A stretch of DNA of 64,000 bases from Nephrocerus scutellatus (lineage: Eukaryota > Arthropoda > Insecta > Diptera > Pipunculidae). Both the position numbers and the translations under genes were made by a program. Below, one piece after another: positions 54,861 to 64,000 of this stretch (positions are counted from its first letter, which is position 1; each line of letters begins with the position of its first letter). Below the pieces are notes generated by a model, which searched no databases, was not told the DNA's origin, and worked only from the letters and a program-made list of their open reading frames with translations. The DNA lies in the NCBI GenBank assembly GCA_947095585.1, contig OX352762.1, positions 13,433,969 through 13,497,968 on the forward strand, in the 5' to 3' direction.

Positions 54861-56399
54861 CATCGTCTGTGTTAGTCGAATGAAAAAACCAAGTTGAGGA
54901 GCATGATTTGACTCAATTGATGCAATAAAATAAATATCTCTGCAACCAGTTGACATAAAATTAAACTGTTTAGTGCTTTTGAGATTGGTTTGAAACTTGT
55001 TGGTATTAATTGTATATTGTATTGCACGGACTGACAAGCTATTAGTAATCTGACTTTTTTTTCTCCGAACGCGTTGACTGAATGGCATTGGGCCATAAGT
55101 CTACAAAACACTTTCGACATATGCGGAGAGGTCAGTGCGAAGATGGATTAAGTTTTTATTTATCAGGACGATAATTGGCGAGCGGTGGGATGAACGGTTT
55201 TTTTCATAGGGTTAATTTGTCATTAGGAAAATTAAAGAAGGATTTGCAAAGAGATGAACTCCATCGACAGACATAACATTAAAAGTGCTCCGCCGCTTGA
55301 TTTTGTTTCTGGAAATTTTTGCTAATTTTGTCTTTTGGTTCGTTAGTGTTTGCTTTACAATTAAAGTGCAAACTAAGCAAAAAAATGCTCACTTTTATCC
55401 TACGTCAGCTAACCTCAGGCAAACCTTTACTGAAGCCACTTCTACTGAAACGTACTACTCATACATGTCCGACTATATCGCTATGAGCGATAAACGCGAC
55501 GCGCGACACGCGACAACGACAATTTTCACATTCTACAGGAATTGCGAAGAGAGCACGACTTTAATTATTGCCACCAGGCACGAGCGCTTTCGTGAATCCT
55601 TAATTCCTGACCACGTACTGCTGTACTGGTATATGGCTGCGAGGCGGATGAGCGCGACAAACCCGCACATAAGAAAGCTCGGGCTCACATCACATGTTGG
55701 GCGTACGATAGCCTAACGCAGCGAGCTTAAAGCGTACCGCCCCCTCGATGAATATAGGAACAGCAGCAGCAGCAGCAAAGTGACCTGTAAGCCTGTAACC
55801 AATGTCCTTTCATTTGTTTAACTTATTTCGCTCTATTTATTTTTGTTGGCATTTCGTGTGTTCTTTTACACACAGCGCTTTATCCTTTTCCACAAATATA
55901 CATCTCCACTAGGTTGCCAACTTTGCTTGCTGCTGCTCAAAAAATCATTATTTTTTTTTAATTAACGGCGAACAACAAAGTATGGGGGGACAAATGGCTG
56001 GAAGGCGATACGCGATCTTAACTTACTTGGAAATGTCCACCAGTCGAGTGGACATTGCATGACAATTCGAACGCAAGACTGGACAATGCCCACTATTTAC
56101 GGTCGTTAGTCAGTTGGGGTTATGTTGTGGGGTCGTCTGCTCGAATGGTGGGCGTGAGTGCTAACTTTTAAGCAATTATCACTTTCATAATTCTTGCCAC
56201 TTTGTGACAAACGACGGACTGTGTCATTACTGCAACACGGTTGTAACTGGTTTCAACTTTTGCCTCAATTCAGCCAATGTTCAAATCCGGAACTTCGTTT
56301 CATATGACTGAAAGTGAAGGGAAGTACAAGGGCGTAACATATACACTACTATGTTCTATACAGAAGCCATAACTTAGAAAATATTTCTACTTACAACGA
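54861..56399. other. Spacer with an unassigned 143-codon frame
   Basis: The plus frame at 55285-55716 starts with a hydrophobic stretch (LILFLEIFANFVFWFVSVCF) and continues with charged sequence, but I recognise nothing and do not call a gene. AGC repeats at 55762-55780. Confidence 0.3.
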
Positions 56400-56419
56400 G
56401 TTTTATGCACAATCTGATT

Positions 56420-57070
56420 CAATTTTAAGAATTGTCACAAAATACGAGTATCGTAAAACTGAAATCGTTATTGTGGTCGATTGCAATGTACACAATTCTT
56501 CGTGGTTTGGCCATTCTGGCCAGGCAACACCTGAAGTAAGTTGTGTTAAGATATTCGCTAAGATTTATAAGCATACTCAGCTTGTAAATGAGCCTACTCG
56601 AATACCTGATATTGTACATCATTACGCCAGCATCTTTTACTCGTTCTTTACCTCTCATTCAGATCAATACACCGTCATTGTATTATCGCCTTTAGGTTCA
56701 TCAGCTCATTGTGTAGTATCAGTTAATTTCTTGTTGAGAAAAAACTCCCAAAAAACAGTATGGAAATACGAGAAATTCAATTACTGCGATGACCTAAACA
56801 ACTTCTTTGGAAGTATTAACAGGTCGCTATTGTTTCGCGATAGCAACGTGAATGCGGCTGCTGATGAAATCACAAAGATCATCCCCACTGGTATCAGAGA
56901 ATTTATCCCTTTCTGGAATAAATCTATCAAACCAAAGGAGGATCAATGCTATGACTCTAACTGTAAAGAGGCTTCCAGGATTAGAGAACTATGCTTTCTA
57001 TGCTTTCGGTTTTACTGAAGAAAACGGAATAAATAACCAAAAAATTAGGCAAAAAATACTAGAATGTACT
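56420..57070 (+). pseudogene. LINE J endonuclease C-half and linker
   Basis: 56473-57018: MVDCNVHNSSWFGHSGQATP (equivalent to GDFN.HN..W.G.S), HTQLVNEPTRIPDIVHHYAS, SDQYTVIVLSPLGSSAHCVV, in which the usual SDH of the catalytic site reads SAH. WNKSIKPKEDQCYDSNCKEA resembles WW...C......K..A of the linker. The next frame (56852-57091) continues with SRIRELCF and later residues. The change D to A in SDH argues against activity. Confidence 0.75.
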
Positions 57071-57235
57071 AAAGGAAGTAAACATTTTTAGTCTTTCGTG
57101 AAAATAATTGAAAATAGAGCCTCGTAGTCGACTCCAACACTCATTTGTAATCACATTGCATTTTTCAGCTTTAAGGACAAGGCCAATCTGTTTGCTGCCC
57201 ATTTTTAAGCTACCTCCACGCTTCCAGATTGTGCA

Positions 57236-58080
57236 TTGCTGCCGCCTGCACCTCCGAGTATTGAATACTCTATGGGACAGATTGACATTCGCACTCCTGC
57301 AGTTGCTAGAGCTTTAAATGATCAAAAATCCGCTAGGCCATATGGTATTTCGCCATTAGTACTGAAGAGGTGTTCTTTCAACCTGGCATTATCATTGCGT
57401 AAGCTGTTCCATCTATCCTATTCTTCTGAACCCTTCCCGAGAAGTTGCAAAACTGTCATTTTCCCAAAAAGGCTTCTAATTCTTCGTAGCAACCTAAAGA
57501 ACTTTCTTTCCCAGGTCATAGAAACGCTGATCAATTTTCAGTTTAAGAAATATCTTGAAACAAACGAAATCCTCAGGGACTGGCATTACGGATCTCGTGG
57601 GCAACGTTCTTCTGGTGATTTGATGGTATATCTTACCAAACAGTGGAACCGGTCTTTGCATCCGTTTGGTGAAAGCAAAGCTGTTGCACTCGATATTTTC
57701 AAGGCATTTACTGACAGAGTTTGGCAACAAGCTCTTTCGTCCAAAATGCGTGCTTATGGAGTCGATGAAAAACCTTTTGGACCGCTCAATTCAACTTGTG
57801 TTGGAAGGTTTCAAGTCTAAAATACATTACATAAATGCTGGCATTCCCCAAAGCTCTGTTCTGTCTACGATACTCTTTCTCATTTTAATTAATTATCTCT
57901 TATCTGTGAGTTCTAATTCAATTCAATTTCAATTCGCTGACGAAAGTACTTTCAGATTGTCATATAAGTTTGAGGAGCTTGCATCTAGTTCTCATGTAGA
58001 ACTCAAACAACTACTTATGTTTAGCACGTTAAATTCTGACATGTGGAGAGCGCAATTGGATACAATCTAACGCTTCCAAA
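57236..58080 (+). pseudogene. LINE J reverse transcriptase (broken)
   Basis: 57236-57820: DIRTPAVARALNDQKSARPY, GISPLVLKRCSFNLALSLRK, SQVIETLINFQFKKYLETNE, GSRGQRSSGDLMVYLTKQWN, AVALDIFKAFTDRVWQQAL (first catalytic motif; one extra residue against the 38.2-kb copy). 57666-58070: KSKIHYINAGIPQSSVLSTI, LFLILINYLLSVSSNSIQFQ, FADESTFRLSYKFEELASSS. The catalytic box FADD is FADE here and PQGS is PQSS. Frame changes near 57770 and 57830. Confidence 0.82.
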
Positions 58081-58160
58081 ATGCTGTCTCATTTCGTCTA
58101 AGCGAATCTTAAATCCAATGCCATTATCCATAAATGGCATTTGCATCGAGGAAACTGAAG

Positions 58161-58400
58161 AGCGAGTCCCAGTAACACCAAAAGTATTTTTCACGGTGTC
58201 CCACCTCTCGCGAATGGGTGACAAAAGTTCCGAGAGTAATAACTTGTCACGGAATGATTCTCAATTCGCCATTCGGATCCGGCATTAAATTGTAGGTCCC
58301 CTCCATTTGTATACAAAAATATACATGCCCAACACAAATGGTTGCGAGAAGCAATGCCTTGGACCGCAATAGTCTGTCGCGCCGAATATTATTATTATTA
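58161..58400 (+). mobile_element. tRNA-derived SINE inserted in LINE J
   Basis: Same family as 35785-36010, in plus orientation. It starts in the linker (TCCCAGTAACACCAAAAGT, shared with 16880-16905), then ACGGTGTCCCACC, the body (TCAATTCGCCATTCGGATCC, ACCGCAATAGTCTGTCGCG) and tail GCCGAATATTATTATTATTA. The tRNA-like head is missing. It replaces about 130 bp of LINE J present in the 13.6-kb copy (13680-13810). Confidence 0.8.
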
Positions 58401-58838
58401 CTATCTACAATGCTTTTATTCGCCCCAAACTTGGGTATTATTGTCATATCTGGTCTGGTGCACCTAAAACTACCTTGCATCAGTCAAATAGAATATCAAT
58501 TGAATCGCTTGAACACCGTAGGAACGTTTCCTTCTTGTCACTGTTTTATCGCTTCTTCCACCAACAGTGCTCAGGAGAAATGCCAACTCTCCTTGAATTC
58601 AACCGCACTACTCGTGGCGCTCTAAATGCTCTTCAGTTTACCCTCAAGCCCATCTTCGTGCGTGTTCAGATATTCGTTCTTCAGCCGTATGTGGAATGCT
58701 CTTCCAAGCTCTTTCTTTCCACATCGATATGATCCACAGGCATTCAACTCACAAGCTCTCCTATTTTCTCCTCCCTTTCCTTAATGCACACGCTGTGCCA
58801 AGCGTATAACCGAGCATTATAAGGGTGCGAACCCCTTC
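58401..58838 (+). pseudogene. LINE J post-RT tail and 3' end
   Basis: Starts TIYNAFIRPKLGYYCHIWSG and, after frame changes, APKTTLHQ, SIESLEHRRNVSFLSLFYRF, HQQCSGEMPTLLEFNRTTRG, ALNAL. Same tail as at 13.8-14.2 kb and related to the Jockey LINE at 29.1 kb (ESLEHRRNV versus DSLEHRRNV). Confidence 0.8.
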
Positions 58839-59414
58839 ACTTTACGACCATAACAAGTTTAGCCTTGTTTTGACGTATGAATGCTTCGAGTACTCTTACT
58901 TCAGCTTGGCGGTCTGACATGATGGTAATTTTCTGGCTTATGTCCTTTTTTCCAGATTGACTTGGGAACATATTTCGATGGGATGCAACTCTGCTTAAAA
59001 TGTACTCGGCTACTATCAGATTATTTCGTAGTTCTTGTTTCTAGGTCTAATGATTTCATTGATCAATACATATACAAATTTATGACTCCCGACTGTGGTT
59101 GGGTAAGGCTGGATAAGTAGTTGGCGGTCGACGATACAGTTAAACCAATCTTTTTCAGTTTTAATCCGTTGTATCCTAATTTGACACTTTGACAGGTTTA
59201 GTATAATAATACCGATATTTGCCGCAACCGACCGTTTAGGTCCAGGGATTAGCTTCCTTCAGCCAATCGTATTGTGTGTGTAGTTTGTTTGCACCCCCAT
59301 GAAAGAGGCTAAAATTTAAAGCCATCTCCGATAGGTAAGTTGAGAATCTTATTCAGGACAAATATTACTCCAGGACGTTTGTCAGACATTCGCCAGTTGT
59401 GTGTCTATGAGAAA
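58839..59414. other. Spacer
   Basis: AT-rich, no gene recognised. Confidence 0.35.
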
Positions 59415-59500
59415 TCTTTTTGGTTTAAAGACTTAAACTTCGAATCTCACTCTCATTAGTCGAACGCACTAACCACTGAACCAAAGGCGCTCACATTAAT
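59415..59500 (-). mobile_element. tRNA-like SINE head, divergent
   Basis: Minus strand GAGCGCCTTTGGTTCAGTGG followed by TTAGTGCG (A-box region) and GAGATTCGAAGTTTAAG (degenerate B box). Its start GAGCGCC and layout match the SINE head at 36.0 kb, but the sequence is clearly more divergent. No matching acceptor stem, so not called a tRNA gene. Confidence 0.5.
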
Positions 59501-61773
59501 TGCTTAGTTTAAATCAAGACCTCCTATTTAGATAGTAAGCTTTTACTTAGAATACATTTAAAAGGAAGTAAAAGAATTATTGACCTGAGGACGAATATAT
59601 GAGACTGACAAAAAATCAAGTGGAAGCACTTTTCTAAAAGGACTCGAGTCAGCAATCCAGTAATAATTTTGCATTGCGAGTGATTGTAAATGGTTATTCA
59701 TTACGAACGACTCCTTTTTTTAGCCAGAATCTCGACAGTCCTATTTCCTAAAATATTATACCAAAGCAGTGTATGTATATGCACTTAATATTGTGCTTCG
59801 ATTACACTTTGTATGTAGTAGTCAATGGACATGAGAGCTTTAAAAGTCACTTCACGCCTGTGGACTCATACTTTTATTTTTCCTTACATTCAGACAAATT
59901 AAAATGGGTCTAAAAAATTGACGTCTGGCTGGCCTAAAACCTAGAACAACTATTGTCCCTTATAAATTATAAAATATTACCACAGAATATTTCCATATTC
60001 GCGTCGATATTTCCCATATTGTCCTCTAAGGAAGGCAAAGTATGTGTGAATATGTACGAACGCGCAATATCCTCACATTCCGCTTTTGTCAGCCGTATCA
60101 GTTGCCAGATGGCGAAATGGAAAATATTTTCCACTTGGGATGAGAGCAATTACTTTTACCATTGATAACGTTGGTTATTAGAGGAGTGAACGGGTGCCGC
60201 AGCGTAGCCTGTTCGGTGGTCAATGTTATATATAAATGTACAGCAGACAAGGACTAGGCTTTGGTGCTTTGCCAACAAAAAAGAGATTCTACCGTTTTTT
60301 CGTCGCCAACGTCGATATTGGAAAGTTCACATTTGGCGGCTCTCTATTCGATGTGGGGCAACAAAATGGGAAACAAAAATGAACGAAACAGAACAGAACA
60401 GCATGGCAAGCTATTATCCAGCTTATCGCCAGATGACGAGCGACGAGCGGGAGTTCCCAGCCCATACCACAGGTCAATTTCAATACCGGCCGACAACTCG
60501 TACGATGACTTCGTCGGAGCGGTACTGTGATCACTTTAAGCAACCGCAGAGAGAATAATTTTCGATGTTCACTCGAGTGAGCCGTTATTCACCTTGCACA
60601 CACATGGTCTTTTGTTTGCATGTGAACGACAGGACCGTTGTCCAATTTCTTCGCCTACATCCATGTACCAAATACAAATTTAAAGTCCATTTCATCCGTC
60701 GATAGTTGCGGAGACGTTGATAATGGCCATGGAGTGCGGCAAACTGGCTGACTGTCCTCCTGTGCAATTTTGTCGTTCGAACGCTAAACGAATTCGACAG
60801 AGTGGGAGTAAAGGAGGCTGACAAATTTACTACTTTGAGGCCTGTTAATAACCGCACTCTAATTAATGCTTAACCATAAGTTATGGAGCTTTATAGCTTT
60901 TTCGGTTTTCGGCTTCGGAAAGTTTACGAAATTAATGATCCTCGAAAGGATGCGCATACTGGCGTACTGCGATGCAGCACTACGGCAACAGCTTGAACGA
61001 TTGGTTAGTGTTGTTGCTATTAGCCGACGCAAGCAATGGATAAGGATGTTGATAATGATGATAATAACAACAATAATAATTATGAGATACTTAACAATAT
61101 GCCACAATCATTAAAATGTAAGCTTGATGTAACGCGCTTGTGGTGAAACCTCACATCAACCCTGTTGTCTAGGTGCGGGTGAGTACTTTGGTTTTAGTCA
61201 TACCCAGGATCAAAACATTTACTTGAGACATTCCTCCATTGGGGTTAAGTAGAAACGATAAGCTATAAATTTATTGATTTAACGCATTCAAACATTTATA
61301 CAGAAAAGGAAGTGGCGGTTGCAGAGCTTTTAACTACGTACTTGTGTTCGTCCCGAAATGGGAGACATCGTGCTTCAAAACCTTTTGCTAAGTAAAATAC
61401 AAAGATACGATTATGGGTCCAATATGAAGGGCAAACTCAACATCAAAAAGCATTTTAAATATTCTTTCTTCCTTTAGACATGGAGACATTAGTAATTAGG
61501 GTGGCTTGCGTGGCTTTAACCTTCCTTTTAACAGGGTTTTTGTTTACCAATACGCACCCGGGTAGCCACCGAATTGTATCGTTCATGTGTCTAATGTGTT
61601 TGGAACAAAAATACGGTTCGGAACATATTGGTGGACCGAAAGACAAATAATTCTGTAGCTTAGAATCATTTACTAGAGACGTTCTTCACGCAGAATAAAA
61701 TATGAGTGCAAACAATTTGGAATATTTATCTGTTGCGATTGTATCTAATCTGAGTTCTGTTTTATGATGTCGT
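59501..61773. other. Spacer, including a GC-richer unassigned patch
   Basis: Around 60230-60560 several overlapping frames are open (for example 60223-60558 and 60261-60530 plus), with higher GC than the flanks. No domain is recognisable and no splice pattern is convincing. The rest is AT-rich with AAT/ATT runs near 61040-61085. Confidence 0.3.
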
Positions 61774-63000
61774 ATGAAGACAGATAAGCGTATTATCTCA
61801 GGCTTGTTGAAGCCTATAAGGAAACAGATAAAGGGTTGTTATTTGGTGCCGATGATGACAAAATCGACGCGGAGATGTGAGTCTGACGCAGAAGTGGGAG
61901 AATTTGGAGTGGAGATATATAAGGGTACAGACCACGAAGAAGCGGACGAACCTGAAGAAGCCAATAATGAAATGGCAGCTGGCCTTTCTGATAATAATTT
62001 TTTCATTACGAAAAACGCGACCACAATTGAATTGCCAGGCAGTCTGCAAAATATTTAAGGAATAAGCTTTCATGGGATCAAGCCCTATTACAAAAAAATT
62101 TAAACAAAATTGATACAATCGGTTGCATCATGAGATTGGCTATAAGAGTTCTAGTATGCAGATATTTAAACAAAAAGGCAGAAGCAGTCGGCATTTCAGG
62201 TGGAAGCCAGGTATGCTGAATGGAATGCCAACCATAAACACATGCGTTTTTGGAAGCCAAATTCAGATAACGAATTCTAAGCTTTCCTATGAATTTTTCG
62301 TATTACAGGTTCCATAAATCGGGCCAAGAGCAATCAGGTTTCTGAACTCTGGAAGAAGAATACCTAACCGCTATATTGAGAAACCATATGACACGTAATA
62401 GGTTCACAGACTTTTTGCGATTCATACAGTTCGGCTGAAATGCCACCAAATCTGTTCGTAAGGCAAAAGATAAGGTCACAAAATAACGAATGTTTTTGAC
62501 TTGATGATTTGTATCGGTGAACTCATTATGAGTGCGTTACATTAGATGAGCAGCTGTTCGGATACAGAGGACGAGTAAGCTTTAAGCAATATATGCCGCA
62601 CAAAACTGCCAAGTATTGTATTGAAATATGGTGGGTCTGACTACTTGACGTACTTTCCCCTGCATAGCCAAATATATGCTGGCAAAATAAACAACGCCGG
62701 GTACGTAAAGTAAGGCGAGAGGGTTGTAGTTGCCTGCTACGGTAGTACAGTGAGAAATGTTACGACGGGTAACTTTTTTACAACACTGCCATTGGTCAAG
62801 GAGTTGTCAAGTTGGAATTTGACTGCAGTAAAAAAAAACAAACAAAAGGTATGTATGTGCCCACCGACTTCCAGAACTAGTGAAGTCACATCTAGTTTTT
62901 TTTTTGATTTACTGAAAATGCCACAATGTGCTTCTACGTCCCAGCAGCAAACAGGTTCTTTATCAGGTTCGTTATCTTATGTACTCCACTAGGCACGGGG
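61774..63000 (+). pseudogene. piggyBac-type transposase, broken
   Basis: Plus strand. 61774-62058 has an acidic N-terminus (DHEEADEPEEANNEM) and DNNFFITKNATTIELPGSLQ (usual .NYF..K.GT.W...). 62336-62400 carries LNSGRRIPNRYIEKPYDT. 62520-62640 carries TLDEQLFGYRGRVSF, with the first catalytic Asp intact, then AKYCIEIWWV and a stop. 62640-62860 has LHSQIYAGKINNA, GERVV and NVTTGNFFTTLPLVKELSSW, in which the catalytic Asp of VTTDNFFTS is Gly. Stops and frameshifts throughout. No TTAA-flanked termini recognised. Confidence 0.8.
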
Positions 63001-63205
63001 ATGCAGATTCGTTAGGAGGACTGGAGAACAAGCTAGAATTATAATCTATACTAGATATGGTGCCGTAAATGTTTTTAGAAAATGGTAATACTAGTGTTTT
63101 CCGATGCAAATCTCTATGCCTGTCATAAAGTTTAACATTTTTGGAGGTTATGTTTCTAAAGAGTAATCTGTCAGTTCGCATAGCAACATTGTTTTTTATT
63201 GACTT
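63001..63205. other. Junction between piggyBac and mariner
   Basis: May hold decayed piggyBac C-terminus and the left end of the mariner; neither terminus is recognisable. Confidence 0.35.
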
Positions 63206-64000
63206 GTAAAATGGAAGTCAGTGAAAAAATGGAACATGAACATTCTTCTTAACGATTTTCGAAAGGGGCTAACTCAACAACAGTGCTTCGAATCACTTCA
63301 TTCGACTTTTGGCGACGTAGCACCATCCTTGCCTTGTGTTTATAATTGGTACAATGAATTTAAACGCGAACGACATTCACTCAAAGACGAGCCTCTTGAA
63401 GGTCGTCCAAAAACAGCTGTTGTGCCAAAAAAACATCGATGCTGTGAGAAAACTGATTGAAGAGGATCGTCATGTGACTTATCGAGAAATCGAGACATGC
63501 CTAGGCATTAGTAATACCAGCGTATATACCATCTTACATGAACATTTAAAAGTGCGGAAGCTATGTGCACTTTGGATTCCACATTTTTTGACAGACGCAC
63601 AAATAGAGGTTCGTGTTGATTGGTGCCGCCAAATGATTGAAAAATTCGTTGAAGGTACTTCGAAAACCATATACAAGATCGTAACAGGTGACGAGTCATG
63701 GATATTTACATATGAGCCGGAAAGAAAAGGGCAATCTTCTGTTTGGGTCTTCCAATTCGAAGAAAATCAAACAAAAGTTGTGCGAGCTCGGAGCATTGGG
63801 AAGCAAATGGGCGTGTTTCTTCACGAAAACCGGTCATATGGCTACTGTGGCTCTTGAAAATCAAAAGACAATCAATTCAGCTTGGTACACGACCATTTGT
63901 TTGTCTGAGGTTTTTAAGAAATTTAGAAAAAACAACCCAATACGGTAAATCATTTTGTATCACGATAATGCGAGTATCATATCAAACAAGCGAGTATTTG
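63206..64000 (+). pseudogene. DD34D-type mariner transposase, N-terminal two thirds, cut by window edge
   Basis: Classic mariner pattern (SETMAR-like lineage). 63221-63460: NDFRKGLTQQQCFESLHSTF, GDVAPSLPCVYNWYNEFKRE, EPLEGRPKTAVVP. Frameshift near 63425, then 63430-63857: NIDAVRKLIEEDRHVTYREI, GISNTSVYTILHEHLKVRKL, IYKIVTGDESWIF (first catalytic Asp), ERKGQSSVWVFQFEENQTKV. A second frameshift near 63780-63830, then TKTGHMATVALENQKTINSA, WYTTICLSEVFKKFRKNNP. A stop at about 63946 precedes YHDNAS (second catalytic Asp) at the window end. The DD34D spacing itself cannot be measured because the last Asp lies outside. Confidence 0.85.

Larger units (their letters stand above)
56400..58838 (+). mobile_element. 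LINE J (Jockey/CR1-grade), endonuclease end to 3' terminus, with inserted SINE
   Basis: Plus strand order: endonuclease C-half (56420-56730), linker (56730-57230), RT (57236-58080), SINE (58161-58400), post-RT tail (58400-58760) and a short 3' UTR ending GTGCGAACCCCTTCA near 58838, the same terminus as the 14297 copy. Frames of 130-200 codons remain, with several frameshifts and stops. 5'-truncated within the endonuclease. Confidence 0.85.

Noticed and set aside
55285..55716. 143-codon frame with N-terminal hydrophobic segment
   Set aside because: Longest unassigned frame in the spacer but no similarity, no second exon and no supporting signals; kept only in the region note.
59415..59500. 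Possible functional tRNA gene
   Set aside because: A and B boxes are visible but there is no paired acceptor stem or anticodon arm; it matches the SINE head layout instead.
60223..60558. Overlapping frames in a GC-richer patch
   Set aside because: Three frames are open over the same bases and none is recognisable; could be an unrecognised exon but support is too weak.
1..64000. Endogenous viral or LTR retrovirus-like elements
   Set aside because: No protease, integrase, envelope or capsid-like motifs and no LTR pairs were recognised; all RT sequences are of non-LTR type.

Overview
The window looks like repeat-dense, probably heterochromatic or gene-poor intergenic DNA from a higher fly (Diptera), most likely a tephritid-type fruit fly. 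The grounds are AT-rich unique spacers, a dipteran set of transposons (DD41D 'rosa-like' mariners, DD34D mariner, piggyBac, and Jockey, LOA, R1 and RTE-type non-LTR retrotransposons) and no prokaryotic gene organisation. The genus is an inference. No complete host gene is visible. The only host-gene candidate is one short signal-peptide exon at 5118-5335. Almost everything else that can be named is transposon-derived, and most copies are broken by stops, frameshifts, truncation or internal deletion. Family labels are my own: F1 and F3 are RTE-type LINEs, F2 is a LINE with a craniofacial-development-protein-2 (CFDP2)-like endonuclease, and J is a Jockey/CR1-grade LINE.

Layout, 1-13.6 kb: a DD41D mariner cut by the left edge (1-868); an F1 LINE on the minus strand (998-3960); an F2 remnant; the candidate host exon; a minus-strand R1-like remnant (5.6-7.2 kb); LINE tails on the plus strand (9.0-9.6 kb); a minus-strand LOA-like LINE whose ORF1 is joined directly to the end of its RT, with 186-bp in-frame tandem repeats (9.99-11.56 kb).

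13.6-30 kb: a J LINE and an opposite-strand LINE meeting tail to tail near 14.3 kb, several minisatellites, a tRNA-like SINE, F2 and F3 fragments, a striking A/C-rich minisatellite (25.3-25.9 kb), and a Jockey-type LINE with a poly(A) tail split by a nearly intact DD41D mariner with recognisable TIRs (27.3-28.6 kb).

31.8-43 kb: the longest LOA-like LINE (31.9-35.0 kb), an R1-like RT piece, a complete SINE with a perfect 11-bp target-site duplication (35.8-36.0 kb), a J fragment, an irregular tandem array, a decayed DD41D copy and a ~0.5-kb palindrome-rich MITE-like element (39.5-40.0 kb).

43-64 kb: F2 and F3 elements on the minus strand, a second F2 derivative with two internal deletions and an ~0.83-kb insertion, a J LINE carrying a SINE (56.4-58.8 kb), a broken piggyBac (61.8-63.0 kb) and a DD34D mariner running off the right edge. 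Functionally the window is a record of repeated nested insertions. The 27.3-kb mariner and the 35.8-kb SINE look youngest, because their ends or target duplications are still recognisable.
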